Under the pieces are notes generated by a model. That model did no database searches. It was not told the DNA's origin and saw nothing but the letters and a program-made list of their open reading frames with translations. 64,000 bases of DNA from the NCBI RefSeq assembly GCF_030690045.1, contig NZ_JAUYHK010000016.1, positions 1-64,000 of the forward strand, given 5' to 3'. A program made the translations under genes and the position numbers. Source of the DNA: Thalassospira sp. (GTDB lineage Bacteria; Pseudomonadota; Alphaproteobacteria; Rhodospirillales; Thalassospiraceae). Shown here one piece after another: positions 37,007 through 46,237 of the stretch; positions within the stretch are counted from its first letter, which is position 1, and each line of letters begins with the position of its first letter.

Positions 37007-39061
37007 TCAGTAAAATGTGGTTTGGGTTTTGGGATCAATGGCGGGCATGACCGGCGTGCCGTTTTCCCCGGCACGCCGCGCCACCAGATCGACAATTTCC
37101 GAAATCACGCCGACAAGCTGGTAATCCTTGGGTGTATAGACCGCCGCCACCCCCATCTGGCGCAGTACAAGCATGTCGTTTTCGGGAATGATACCGCCCA
37201 CCACCACCGGAATATGCCCGGCCCCGGCCGCCCGCAGGCCATTGACCACATCCCGCACCAGCGGCACATGCGACCCTGACAGGATCGACAGGCCGATCAC
37301 ATGCGCCCCGCAGTCAATTGCGGATTGCACCAGCGCATCGGGCGTCCAGCGAATGCCGTCATATTGCACATCAATGCCGGCCTCGCCCGCCTTGAGCGCA
37401 ATCTGTTCCGCACCATTGGAATGACCATCCAGCCCCGGCTTGCCGACCAGCATTTTCATCCGTTCGCCCAGTTTTTCCGAAACCTCGTCCACCCGGGCGC
37501 GCAGGGCGATAATATTGTCATCATCCCCGGTAATGATCAGGGATGTAATGCCGGTCGGGGCGCGATATTCGCCAAACACATCGCGCAGGGTTTCCGACCA
37601 TTCCCCGGTCGTCACCCCGGCATGGGCACAGGCAATCGAACATTCCATGATATTGCGGCCTTCGCGGGCGGCGCGTTCCAGTTCTGTCAAAGACGCCCGA
37701 ACCAGCGCACCGTCGCGCTGATCGCGCCAGTGGCGCAATTTTCCGATCTGTTCCTGTTCGGCCATATCATCGACCTTGAGGATCGCATCGACCCCCGATG
37801 CCGTCAGGGGCGAGGGTTCGGTTTCCTGAAAGGCATTGACGCCAATCACCTTTGTCAGCCCGTTTTCAATATCGGCCAGCCGCCGGGCATTTGACCCCAC
37901 CAGTTGCTGTTTCATATAGCCGCTGTCAACAGCGGCAATCGCCCCGCCCATCGCATCGATTTTCGCCAGTTCGGCACGCGCACCCTCCATCAGGGCATTG
38001 ACCTTGCGATCAATTGCCGGGTTGCCGTCAAACAGATCGTCATATTCCAGAAGATCGGTTTCATAGGCCATGATCTGTTGCAGGCGCAGCGACCATTGTT
38101 GATCCCACGGGCGCGGCAGGCCGAGCGCCTCGTTCCAGGCCGGAAGCTGCACCGCACGGGCGCGGGCATTTTTCGACAGCACCACCGACAACATTTCAAT
38201 CAGGATGCGGTAAACATTGTTTTCAGGTTGCTGTTCGGTCAGGCCCAGCGAATTGACCTGCACGCCATAGCGAAACCGGCGATATTTTTCGTCAGAAATG
38301 CCGTACCGATCCCGGGTGATTTCATCCCACAATTCGCAAAAGGCCCGCATCTTGCAAATTTCGGTGACAAAGCGAATCCCGGCATTCACAAAAAACGAAA
38401 TACGCCCGACCACCTTGGCAAAATCGGCCGCGGGCACCTGCCCGGAATCGCGCAGCGAATCCAGAACGGCAATTGCCGTTGCCAATGCAAAGGCCAGTTC
38501 CTGTTCCGGCGTCGCCCCGGCTTCCTGCAAATGATAGGAACAGACATTCATCGGGTTCCATTTCGGGACCTCGCGATAGGTGAACGCCGCAACATCGGTG
38601 ATCAGTTTCAGGCTGGGCGCGGGCGGAAAGATATAGGTCCCGCGCGACAGATATTCCTTGATGATGTCGTTTTGTGTCGTGCCGGAAAGGCTGTCACGCG
38701 GTGCGCCCTGTTTTTCCGCCACCGCGATATACAGCGACAACAGCCACGCCGCCGGGGCGTTGATCGTCATCGATGTGTTCATCTGATCCAGCGGAATGCC
38801 GTCAAACAGGGCGCGCATATCGCCCAGATGCGATACCGGCACGCCAACCTTGCCGACCTCGCCCGCCGCCAGAACATGATCGGAATCATAGCCGGTCTGG
38901 GTCGGCAGATCGAAAGCAACCGACAGGCCGGTCTGACCCTTGGCCAGATTCTGGCGATACAGCGCGTTTGAGGCGGCCGCCGAACTGTGCCCGGCATAGG
39001 TGCGAATCAACCACGGAGCGTCCCGTTCCGGCGTTGCTGCGGTGCGTTTATTTTCTGGCAT
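37007..39061 (-). CDS. ecm: Ethylmalonyl-CoA mutase (MeaA-type B12 mutase)
   Basis: A 684-residue coenzyme-B12 mutase converting (2R)-ethylmalonyl-CoA to methylsuccinyl-CoA. ATG 39061 follows GAGG. The N-terminal barrel begins PWLIRTYAGHSSAAASNALYRQNL and contains LSVAFDLPTQTGYDSDH, MNTSMTINAPAAWLL and SLSGTTQNDIIKEYLSRGTYIFPP. The cobalamin domain at about 540-684 has LVGKPGLDGHSNGAEQIA with the DxHxxG axial-ligand motif, then LSGSHVPLVRDV and VVGGIIPENDM. The segments and single-subunit length match MeaA/Ecm more than methylmalonyl-CoA mutase, and the divergent ccr and mcd genes support this strongly. Confidence 0.92.
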   Translation of the reverse strand: MPENKRTAATPERDAPWLIRTYAGHSSAAASNALYRQNLAKGQTGLSVAFDLPTQTGYDSDHVLAAGEVGKVGVPVSHLGDMRALFDGIPLDQMNTSMTINAPAAWLLSLYIAVAEKQGAPRDSLSGTTQNDIIKEYLSRGTYIFPPAPSLKLITDVAAFTYREVPKWNPMNVCSYHLQEAGATPEQELAFALATAIAVLDSLRDSGQVPAADFAKVVGRISFFVNAGIRFVTEICKMRAFCELWDEITRDRYGISDEKYRRFRYGVQVNSLGLTEQQPENNVYRILIEMLSVVLSKNARARAVQLPAWNEALGLPRPWDQQWSLRLQQIMAYETDLLEYDDLFDGNPAIDRKVNALMEGARAELAKIDAMGGAIAAVDSGYMKQQLVGSNARRLADIENGLTKVIGVNAFQETEPSPLTASGVDAILKVDDMAEQEQIGKLRHWRDQRDGALVRASLTELERAAREGRNIMECSIACAHAGVTTGEWSETLRDVFGEYRAPTGITSLIITGDDDNIIALRARVDEVSEKLGERMKMLVGKPGLDGHSNGAEQIALKAGEAGIDVQYDGIRWTPDALVQSAIDCGAHVIGLSILSGSHVPLVRDVVNGLRAAGAGHIPVVVGGIIPENDMLVLRQMGVAAVYTPKDYQLVGVISEIVDLVARRAGENGTPVMPAIDPKTQTTFY

Positions 39062-39321
39062 CGTCACGACCTCGCGTATGTTTATTACCGGAAGGCTTTC
39101 CATTTATTACGTTTTTTGGTTCTTAAATTACTCACTGGACATTCTTTAGGTAATTATATAACAATTTGTGCAACGCAGTAAAAGCAAAAACGCAATCCTG
39201 TTCCGTAATTTTCCTGCAAGACCCAAGGAAAACCGGGAACAGACAGATCGCAGACCGCACCGCAACAGGGGGTAATTTTATTACCTGCGATTCGGTCCCA
39301 ACCGACAGAGGAGTGAAGGCC

Positions 39322-40602
39322 ATGAACACTGCTGCTGAAATTGTCGCGTTCCGGGGCGGCAACGAAACCAAGGATTTATACGAAATCGGCGAAATTCCGC
39401 CGCTGGGCCATGTGCCGCGCCATATGTATGCCTGGGCGATCCGCCGCGAACGGCATGGTGAACCCGATACGGCCATGCAGTGCGAAATCGTCGATGTTCC
39501 GGTTCTGGATTCGCACGAGGTTCTGGTTCTGGTGATGGCCGCCGGGGTCAATTACAACGGCGTCTGGGCGGCACTGGGCAAACCGATTTCGGTGTTTGAT
39601 GTTCATGACCAGCCCTATCACATTGCCGGATCGGATGCGTCGGGCATTGTCTGGGCGGTGGGATCGCGGGTTACACGCTGGAAAGTCGGCGATGAAGTCG
39701 TCATTCACTGCAATCAGGATGATGGCGATGACGAGGAATGCAATGGCGGCGACCCGATGCTGTCACCGACCCAGCGCATCTGGGGATATGAAACCCCTGA
39801 TGGGTCTTTCGCCCAATTTACCAATGTTCAGGCACAACAATTGATGCCGCGCCCCAAACATCTGACATGGGAAGAAAGTGCGTGTTACACTCTGACCCTT
39901 GCCACCGCCTATCGCATGTTGTTCGGGCATCGTCCGCATATTTTGCGGCCCGGCCATAATGTTCTGGTCTGGGGGGCGTCGGGCGGATTGGGGTCGATGG
40001 CGATCCAGCTGATCACCACCGCCGGGGCCAATGCAATTGGCGTGATTTCCGATGAATCCAAACGCGACTTTGTGCTGGGACTGGGGGCCAAGGCCGTCAT
40101 CAATCGCAAGGATTTCAATTGTTGGGGCCAGTTGCCGACCGTCAATGGCCCGGAATTTGGCGATTACATGAAAGAAGTCCGCAAATTCGGCAAGGCGATC
40201 TGGGATATCACCGGCAAGGGCGAGGATGTCGATATCGTTTTTGAACATCCGGGCGAACAGACCTTTCCGGTATCGTGCAATGTCGTGAAACGCGGCGGCA
40301 TGGTGGTGTTTTGTGCCGGAACCACCGGCTTTAACCTGACCTTTGATGCGCGGTTTGTCTGGATGCGGCAAAAACGCATTCAGGGCAGCCATTTTGCCAA
40401 TCTGAAACAGGCCGCCCAGGCCAACAAACTGGTGATTGAACGGCGTATCGACCCCAGCATGTCCGATGTGTTTTCATGGGATGATATTCCGCGTGCCCAT
40501 ATGAAAATGATGCGCAACGAACACAAACCGGGAAACATGGCGGTTCTGGTGCAGGCCAAACGACCGGGCATGCGCACACTGGAAGAAGCCGTCGAGGCCT
40601 GA
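39322..40602 (+). CDS. ccr: Crotonyl-CoA carboxylase/reductase
   Basis: Ccr reductively carboxylates crotonyl-CoA to (2S)-ethylmalonyl-CoA with NADPH and CO2, the defining step of the ethylmalonyl-CoA pathway. The 426-residue MDR-family protein starts at ATG 39322 behind GAGGAG. Marks: KDLYEIGEIPPLGHVPRHMYAWAI, NYNGVWAALGKPISVF, YHIAGSDASGIVWAVG, VWGASGGLGSMAIQL (NADPH site) and IQGSHFANLKQAAQAN. The 260 bp between it and divergent ecm must hold both promoters. The motif TTTGTGCAACGCAG near 39165 could be part of a control site, but I cannot assign it. Confidence 0.96.
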   Translation: MNTAAEIVAFRGGNETKDLYEIGEIPPLGHVPRHMYAWAIRRERHGEPDTAMQCEIVDVPVLDSHEVLVLVMAAGVNYNGVWAALGKPISVFDVHDQPYHIAGSDASGIVWAVGSRVTRWKVGDEVVIHCNQDDGDDEECNGGDPMLSPTQRIWGYETPDGSFAQFTNVQAQQLMPRPKHLTWEESACYTLTLATAYRMLFGHRPHILRPGHNVLVWGASGGLGSMAIQLITTAGANAIGVISDESKRDFVLGLGAKAVINRKDFNCWGQLPTVNGPEFGDYMKEVRKFGKAIWDITGKGEDVDIVFEHPGEQTFPVSCNVVKRGGMVVFCAGTTGFNLTFDARFVWMRQKRIQGSHFANLKQAAQANKLVIERRIDPSMSDVFSWDDIPRAHMKMMRNEHKPGNMAVLVQAKRPGMRTLEEAVEA

Positions 40603-40702
40603 CCCCACAAGGCCCGACTGGCCGCCGGTGGCCCTGATGCGTTCCCGCCCGTTCTGCGTCGAGGCCACCGGCCTTTTCTGAAATGCCCAAAGGAATGTAA
40701 AA

Positions 40703-42391
40703 ATGACCGAAACCGCCTTGTTGACCGATCTTGGCACCCGTTGCGACGGGGCGCTGGTGGCGCTGGACCCGGTTTATCATGCCGCCGAACAGGCCGTGCA
40801 GGACGCCGTTTCTGTTGACGGTCGCATTGATGCCGGTCGGTTCGACCAGCAACAATTTTCCGCCCACGGCCTTGCGTGGCTGGCAACCTATGTCACCGCC
40901 CTTAAACAGATGCGGGCATGGTCGATCCGCCTTGAAAATCAGGGCAGGTTTGGTGCGCTGGAACAGTTGATCCTGCAAGTTGCCTTTGGCGAATATCTGG
41001 CGCAAATTTCCGGCGGCATTGCGATGTCGCAAGGCGAAATCATCCGTCTTGGAACCCTTGGCGTTCCGACGGAAATCAGTGCGGCTTTCCGCAATGATCC
41101 GGCGGTTGCCACCCTGATCGATAACGGCAACAGCGATGCCGCCCGCCATGCCATCGCCCGCCACATCACCGACAGTCTTGATACCGGCCGGTTTGGCGAA
41201 GGCGGGCTTGAAGACGACACGCTGGAACTGGTGCGCGATCAGTTCCGCCGCTTTGTCGCCGAAAAAGTCGCCCCGTATGCGCATGGCTGGCACGAACGCG
41301 ACGAACTGATCCCGATGGAAATCGTGACCGAAATGGCCGAACTGGGTGTTTTTGGCCTGACGATCCCCGAAGAATTCGGCGGTCTTGGCATGGGCAAAAC
41401 TGCGATGTGCGTCGTGACCGAGGAATTGTCACGCGGTTATATCGGGGTGGGGTCACTGGGGACGCGATCCGAAATTGCCGCCGAACTGATCCGCCTTGGC
41501 GGCACCGAGGCGCAAAAGGAACATTACCTGCCGAAACTGGCATCGGGCGAAATCCTGCCGACGGCGGTTTTTACCGAACCCAATAACGGGTCCGATCTGG
41601 CGCATTTGCGGACCCGTGCGGTGCGCGATGGCGACACGTATAAAATCACCGGCAACAAAACATGGATCACCCATGCCGCCCGGTCCGACCTGATGACGCT
41701 TCTGGTCCGCACCAATCCGGACGAAGCCGGATATCGCGGCCTGTCGATGGTACTGGCCGAAAAACCGCGTGGCACCGAAGAAAATCCGTTTCCGGCCAAG
41801 GGCATGTCGGGGGGGGAAATCGGCGTTCTGGGCTATCGCGGCATGAAGGAATATGAACTCAGCTTTGACGGGTTCGAGGTGCCAACCGCAAACCTTCTGG
41901 GTGGCGATGAAGGTCAGGGTTTCAAGCAATTGATGGCGACCTTTGAATCTGCCCGCATCCAGACCGCCGCCCGGGCGGTTGGTGTTGCACAAAATGCCCT
42001 GGAAATCGGCATGCGTTATGCCAAAGACCGCGTGCAATTCGGCCAGCCGCTTTTTGCCTTTCCACGGGTCTATGGCAAGATTGCCTGGATGGCGGTTGAA
42101 ACCATGATTGCCCGGCAACTGACCTATTTTTCCGCCCTCGAAAAGGATCAGGATATTCGCTGTGACATCGAGGCGGGCATGGCGAAATTGCTGGGCGCAC
42201 GGGTGGCGTGGTCGAATGCCGATAATGCCCTGCAAATTCATGGCGGCAATGGTTATGCCCTTGAATACCAGATCAGCCGGGTTTTGTGCGATGCCCGCAT
42301 TCTCAATATTTTTGAAGGTGCCGCCGAAATTCAGGCACAGGTGGTCACACGCGGCCTTTTGGGCCGGTCGGGTGGCCCTGCCAACCGGTAA
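40703..42391 (+). CDS. mcd: (2S)-methylsuccinyl-CoA dehydrogenase
   Basis: A 562-residue acyl-CoA dehydrogenase with an extra N-terminal domain of about 170 residues, a size and layout typical of Mcd. The dehydrogenase part contains LTIPEEFGGLGMGKTAMCVVTEELSRGYIG, FTEPNNGSDLAHLRTRA, YKITGNKTWITHAARSD, QTAARAVGVAQNALE and QIHGGNGYALEY, the last holding a Gly-rich FAD site. It oxidises methylsuccinyl-CoA to mesaconyl-CoA and passes electrons to electron-transfer flavoprotein, encoded at 55340-57040. It lies 100 bp after ccr on the same strand. Confidence 0.93.
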   Translation: MTETALLTDLGTRCDGALVALDPVYHAAEQAVQDAVSVDGRIDAGRFDQQQFSAHGLAWLATYVTALKQMRAWSIRLENQGRFGALEQLILQVAFGEYLAQISGGIAMSQGEIIRLGTLGVPTEISAAFRNDPAVATLIDNGNSDAARHAIARHITDSLDTGRFGEGGLEDDTLELVRDQFRRFVAEKVAPYAHGWHERDELIPMEIVTEMAELGVFGLTIPEEFGGLGMGKTAMCVVTEELSRGYIGVGSLGTRSEIAAELIRLGGTEAQKEHYLPKLASGEILPTAVFTEPNNGSDLAHLRTRAVRDGDTYKITGNKTWITHAARSDLMTLLVRTNPDEAGYRGLSMVLAEKPRGTEENPFPAKGMSGGEIGVLGYRGMKEYELSFDGFEVPTANLLGGDEGQGFKQLMATFESARIQTAARAVGVAQNALEIGMRYAKDRVQFGQPLFAFPRVYGKIAWMAVETMIARQLTYFSALEKDQDIRCDIEAGMAKLLGARVAWSNADNALQIHGGNGYALEYQISRVLCDARILNIFEGAAEIQAQVVTRGLLGRSGGPANR

Positions 42392-42425
42392 TTTTCACCC
42401 CAACCGTGGCCCTCGTGGCCCAACT

Positions 42426-42455
42426 GGCCTGCCCCGTGTGGCGGGCCTTCTTTTT
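42426..42455 (+). terminator. Terminator after mcd
   Basis: GGCCTGCC (42426-42433) pairs with GGCGGGCC (42440-42447) with one G-T pair and a 6-nt loop, followed by TTCTTTTT. Confidence 0.75.
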
Positions 42456-42464
42456 ATGTAAATC

Positions 42465-42490
42465 TAAAGTATGAAATGCTTCGCCTATAC
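42465..42490 (+). promoter_or_regulatory. Possible sigma-28 (FliA) promoter for the chemoreceptor gene
   Basis: TAAAGTAT (42465-42472), a 10-nt spacer and GCCTATAC (42483-42490) resemble the flagellar consensus TAAAGTTT-N11-GCCGATAA, with one base less spacing and two mismatches per half. It lies about 95 bp before the ATG of a chemotaxis receptor, which is a suitable target. Confidence 0.4.
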
Positions 42491-42586
42491 GGATGGTGTT
42501 ACTGTCTGTACTAACGCAACAATAAAACAGCACCGAATTCCAGCAAAATGGAATAAAATGGGGTCTGTAACAGGGAGAAATTTCGG

Positions 42587-44668
42587 ATGGCTTTCGGGTT
42601 CGGAACGCAGGAAAAACCGGCGTCTTCTGATGCAAAGTCGGCATTTGCGTTGATTGTGCCGCAACTCGATCAGATTACAGGGACATTCCTCAAACAGATT
42701 TTCGGTGATCAGGACGACAACTTGCAAAAGGCGCAGGCCCGGCATTGGACCAGCCTTTTGGGGGCCGAAAAATCCGATGATTTTGCCAGACTGTTACCGG
42801 CCAGCCCTTTGGTAAAACCTGCCGCAGGCGTGCCCGCCGCCAAAATTGCCGATGCCTATGCCAAAGCCATGCGATCCATGGCACACGCCATTGCAGACAG
42901 CCGCCGCAACAGCAAGGATATTCAGGCCCTGACCGATGCCGCCGCCACGGTGATTTTCGCCGATATGGGGGTGGTTCTGGCCGGGGGTGGTTCATCGCAA
43001 GGCGGTGGCAACCGGGCACGCGCCGAAATTCAGGCAATGTCGGAAATTGTCGAACGCGAAACCGACAATATCATCGAAGAAGTCGGGTTTCAGGCCGGGC
43101 GGATGAATGACGTTTCCCAAAGCATGGAAACCGATTCCATCGAACTGAGCGCGCTGGTCGAACGCATCACCGAAACCACCAATATCAGCAGCAGCAATGT
43201 CGCCACCGTGGCCTCGGCCACCGAAGAGCTTGAAGCCTCCAGCCGGGAAATCGCAGCGCGGGTCCATAAAACCACCGAAATCGCCGGCAATGCCGTGACC
43301 CGCGCCCATGAAACATCCCAAACCATGAACAGCCTGTCGGAAACCGCGCTGGAAATCGGCAAGGTGGTCGATATCGTCAAACGCATTTCCGATCAGACCA
43401 AATTGCTGGCCCTGAACGCCACCATCGAAGCAGCCCGCGCCGGTGAAGCGGGCAAGGGATTTTCGGTGGTCGCCAACGAGGTCAAAAATCTGGCATCGCA
43501 AACCGAAAAAGCCATTCAGGACGTCAATTCGCAAATCCTTGCCATTCAAAACGCCACATCGAATGCGGTCGAGGCGATTGAAGGCATTGGCGGCGCGATT
43601 GAAGAAGTCAGCCAGCTATCAGCCGATATTTCCGCCTCGGTCGAACAGCAAACCGCCGCGATTGCCGAAATCAGCACCAGCGCACAGGAAGTTTCGCAAC
43701 ATACCAAGGAAATCGCCGCCGATATTCAGGCGGCCCGCGTCAAATCGCAAAATGCCCTTGATACCGCCGAAAGCCTGAAAGAATTCGCCGCCAATATCCG
43801 CCGCGACATTGACGAGATGGAAAAACGGTTCCGGGTCGTGCTGCGCACCACCGATTCCCGCGACGGGGATTCCCACGAACGGGTGCCGATTGCCGCCGAT
43901 ATCGAACTGGATTTCGGCAAGGGCGACATCCGCAAAGGTGTAACCGCCGACATGTCGGTGGTTGGCCTTCTGGCGCGGATCAAGGCCACCGAAAAGGACG
44001 CCGGCAAAGCCGTTTCGATCCTGCTGGATGGCAATACGCGCCTGCATGGTGTGCTTAAGGTGGTTTCCGGCCTTGGGTCGCATATCCAGTTTGATGAACT
44101 GACCCCCGAAGTCACCAATGTGATCAAGGGCCTGTTGGCAAAAACCCGCGAACATGACAGCAAGATCGCCGAACTGGGCAAACCCTTGGCCGACCGGATG
44201 GGTAAATTGCTGGAAGAGGCGGTGCGCAACGGCACGCTGGCGATGAATGATCTGATGGGGCCGGTCTATACCCCGATCGAGGGGACCGACCCGCAACAAT
44301 TCCTGACGCCGTTTGTGGCCTTCACCGATCAGAATTTTACCCCGCTGCAAGAAGCCATCCTTGAAAAAGACAGCAAGATCGTCTTTGCCGCCGGGGTGGA
44401 TCGCAACGGGTTCCTGCCGACCCACAACAAAAAATACAGCCAGCCGCAACGCCCCGGCGAAACCGCCTGGAACACCGGCAATTGCCGCAATCGCCGGGTG
44501 TTTGATGACCGCGCCGGGTTGATGGCGGCACGCAATATCAAACCCGTGCTGTTGCAAACCTATTTCCGAGACATGGGGTCCGAGGTGGTGTTCATGAAAG
44601 AATGCGACGTGCCGATCATGGTGCAGGGCAAACATTGGGGCAATTTGCGCGTCGGCTATCGCGGCTAG
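42587..44668 (+). CDS. Soluble methyl-accepting chemotaxis protein with PilZ-like and C-terminal sensory domains
   Basis: A 693-residue receptor without membrane segments. Residues 1-140 are a helical N-terminal domain I cannot name. Residues 150-420 form the MCP coiled coil, with the CheW/CheA-contacting tip [21 protein letters not shown] near 264-285 and [20 protein letters not shown] after it. Residues about 423-510 look PilZ-like: [14 protein letters not shown], then [12 protein letters not shown] with the DxSxxG motif, but the first Arg of RxxxR is missing. Residues 511-693 form a C-terminal domain with [54 protein letters not shown] and [18 protein letters not shown], a unit seen C-terminal to MCP modules in other alphaproteobacteria and probably ligand binding. 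Signalling is thus central and sensing peripheral and cytoplasmic. Confidence 0.85.
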   Translation: MAFGFGTQEKPASSDAKSAFALIVPQLDQITGTFLKQIFGDQDDNLQKAQARHWTSLLGAEKSDDFARLLPASPLVKPAAGVPAAKIADAYAKAMRSMAHAIADSRRNSKDIQALTDAAATVIFADMGVVLAGGGSSQGGGNRARAEIQAMSEIVERETDNIIEEVGFQAGRMNDVSQSMETDSIELSALVERITETTNISSSNVATVASATEELEASSREIAARVHKTTEIAGNAVTRAHETSQTMNSLSETALEIGKVVDIVKRISDQTKLLALNATIEAARAGEAGKGFSVVANEVKNLASQTEKAIQDVNSQILAIQNATSNAVEAIEGIGGAIEEVSQLSADISASVEQQTAAIAEISTSAQEVSQHTKEIAADIQAARVKSQNALDTAESLKEFAANIRRDIDEMEKRFRVVLRTTDSRDGDSHERVPIAADIELDFGKGDIRKGVTADMSVVGLLARIKATEKDAGKAVSILLDGNTRLHGVLKVVSGLGSHIQFDELTPEVTNVIKGLLAKTREHDSKIAELGKPLADRMGKLLEEAVRNGTLAMNDLMGPVYTPIEGTDPQQFLTPFVAFTDQNFTPLQEAILEKDSKIVFAAGVDRNGFLPTHNKKYSQPQRPGETAWNTGNCRNRRVFDDRAGLMAARNIKPVLLQTYFRDMGSEVVFMKECDVPIMVQGKHWGNLRVGYRG

Positions 44669-44690
44669 GAACACCCCTTTAAAACATGAC

Positions 44691-44717
44691 AAAGGCCCTG
44701 TCTTTCGGGCCTTTGTC
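44691..44717. terminator. Terminator between chemoreceptor and flavoprotein genes
   Basis: AAAGGCCC (44691-44698) pairs with GGGCCTTT (44707-44714) around TGTCTTTC. It sits between convergent genes. Confidence 0.8.
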
Positions 44718-44737
44718 TGTGTGCCATTACCCGGTTT

Positions 44738-46072
44738 CTAGCGGAAAGAGAACAGCTCCTGATGAAAATCATCGGGAGAAAGACCCTTGTTCACAAGGTC
44801 TTGCCGGATCATTTTTGCAAAACCATCTGGTCCGCAGAACCATATGCCCGCTGACAGCCAATCCTGATTCTCTGTGCGTAATCGCATACCGGTCAGAAAG
44901 CCGTCTGTATCATCGCACAAAACATGCAAGTTAACGCCCGCTTTTACCGCAAGATCACGCAACTTGCCGATCATTGACGGATCATGGGACGATCCGGTCT
45001 GATAGAAATCAATCGTCTGCTGCGTAGGGTTTTGTGCAAGCTGTTCAAGACGGGCCATAAACGGTGTCATGCCGATCCCTCCGGCGATCCATATCTGGCG
45101 CTGTTTGGAATCGTTAAAGGAAAAGGCACCATAAGGACCCTCCAAAATGACCTTGTGTCCCTGTTTCAAAAGTCCTGGCAATTTGCGCGTATAATCCCCC
45201 AGTTCCTTGGCAATCACAGTCAAACGTGGCACATCCCTGGTCCATGCCGATGCAAGGGTAAAGGGATGCGGTGGCTCCTTGCTGTCAAAGGAGATGAACG
45301 CAAACTGTCCGGCCTGATGCCCCTTCCATGCGCCATCGGGCCGGATCGTGATTTCAAGGGATTTTATTTCCGGGAAATAGTGCACCTTTTCAACAATTCC
45401 CCCCGCCCGGCTGCTTTTGCCAACACGGCCTGACAAAACGATCAGGGCCGAAAGGCTTCCGATAACAAGCATCACGCCGATCATCACACCAAGCGGCTGG
45501 AGCCAGTCGGCAAAATCAAACAGCACCAAGGCATGCGCCGCCAGCACCAGATAGAGACCGGCCAATATTGTGTGGGTTTTGGCAAACCAGTGATAGGGAA
45601 ACCATTTGATGAGGGCCAGAACCATCAGTGCAGTCGCACCATAAAAGGCCCATTCACCAAGCCCCTCGGCCAAACCACGTTGCGACGCAAGGAAAGACTG
45701 GATCACCCCGAACTCGTCCTGCGCTGGCCGGGCGGGTCTTTTAAGCTGGATCAGCCCCAGACCGGTCGCCCATTTGGGGCCATTCGACCACAACCAGTGC
45801 AGTATCGAAACACTCAGGGCTGTAATACCCAGCCATTTATGCAGACGATAACTCTTGTCCAGCCCGCCAACGAAATTTTCCATCCACCGTGGCCGGGTGG
45901 ATAGCAGCATGATCAGGCTCATGGACCCAATCGCGATGACGCCGGAATACTGCACCATCGCGTGACGCAACTCAAAAAAATTACTGATATTCAGGATTTC
46001 CGGGGTCGCGAACAACCACAGGATTGTCAACCCGCCAAGAAATCCCCAAAACAACTGCGTAATTTTTCTCAT
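44738..46072 (-). CDS. Ferric-reductase-like membrane flavoprotein
   Basis: A 444-residue protein with an N-terminal ferric-reductase-type membrane domain and a C-terminal FNR-type FAD/NAD(P)H domain. ATG 46072 is chosen with GGAGT 6-7 nt upstream. Six hydrophobic segments span about residues 8-215. Histidines in DKSYRLHKWLGITALSVSILHW and WFAKTHTILAGLYLVLAAHAL are candidate haem ligands. The reductase part has HPFTLASAW (FAD), GHKVILEGPYGAF and IWIAGGIGMTPFMARL (NAD). The family moves electrons across the membrane, for example to iron or for MsrQ-like and NOX-like roles; the acceptor here is not known. A perfect inverted repeat lies in its leader at 46091-46130. Confidence 0.85.
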   Translation of the reverse strand: MRKITQLFWGFLGGLTILWLFATPEILNISNFFELRHAMVQYSGVIAIGSMSLIMLLSTRPRWMENFVGGLDKSYRLHKWLGITALSVSILHWLWSNGPKWATGLGLIQLKRPARPAQDEFGVIQSFLASQRGLAEGLGEWAFYGATALMVLALIKWFPYHWFAKTHTILAGLYLVLAAHALVLFDFADWLQPLGVMIGVMLVIGSLSALIVLSGRVGKSSRAGGIVEKVHYFPEIKSLEITIRPDGAWKGHQAGQFAFISFDSKEPPHPFTLASAWTRDVPRLTVIAKELGDYTRKLPGLLKQGHKVILEGPYGAFSFNDSKQRQIWIAGGIGMTPFMARLEQLAQNPTQQTIDFYQTGSSHDPSMIGKLRDLAVKAGVNLHVLCDDTDGFLTGMRLRTENQDWLSAGIWFCGPDGFAKMIRQDLVNKGLSPDDFHQELFSFR

Positions 46073-46090
46073 GACCAACTCCTATCGGCA

Positions 46091-46130
46091 TAGAGACCGA
46101 TTGCCCTCCTCTTGTGAGGATCGGTCTCTA
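46091..46130 (-). promoter_or_regulatory. 11-bp perfect inverted repeat in the flavoprotein leader
   Basis: TAGAGACCGAT (46091-46101) and ATCGGTCTCTA (46120-46130) are exact reverse complements 18 bp apart. An inner TCCTC/GAGGA pair (46107-46111 and 46116-46120) extends the hairpin. It lies 20-60 bp upstream of the start codon at 46072. It may be a repressor operator or an RNA hairpin in the leader; there is no U-run to make it a terminator. Confidence 0.6.
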
Positions 46131-46237
46131 TCCGGAGTTAATCAAACAGGCGTCTCAGAATTATGCCCGATACAGCACATAGTTGTATCAATCTGTATCA
46201 GGGCCCAAATGCGGTCGTTGTGTTCAGGGGCCGCACC

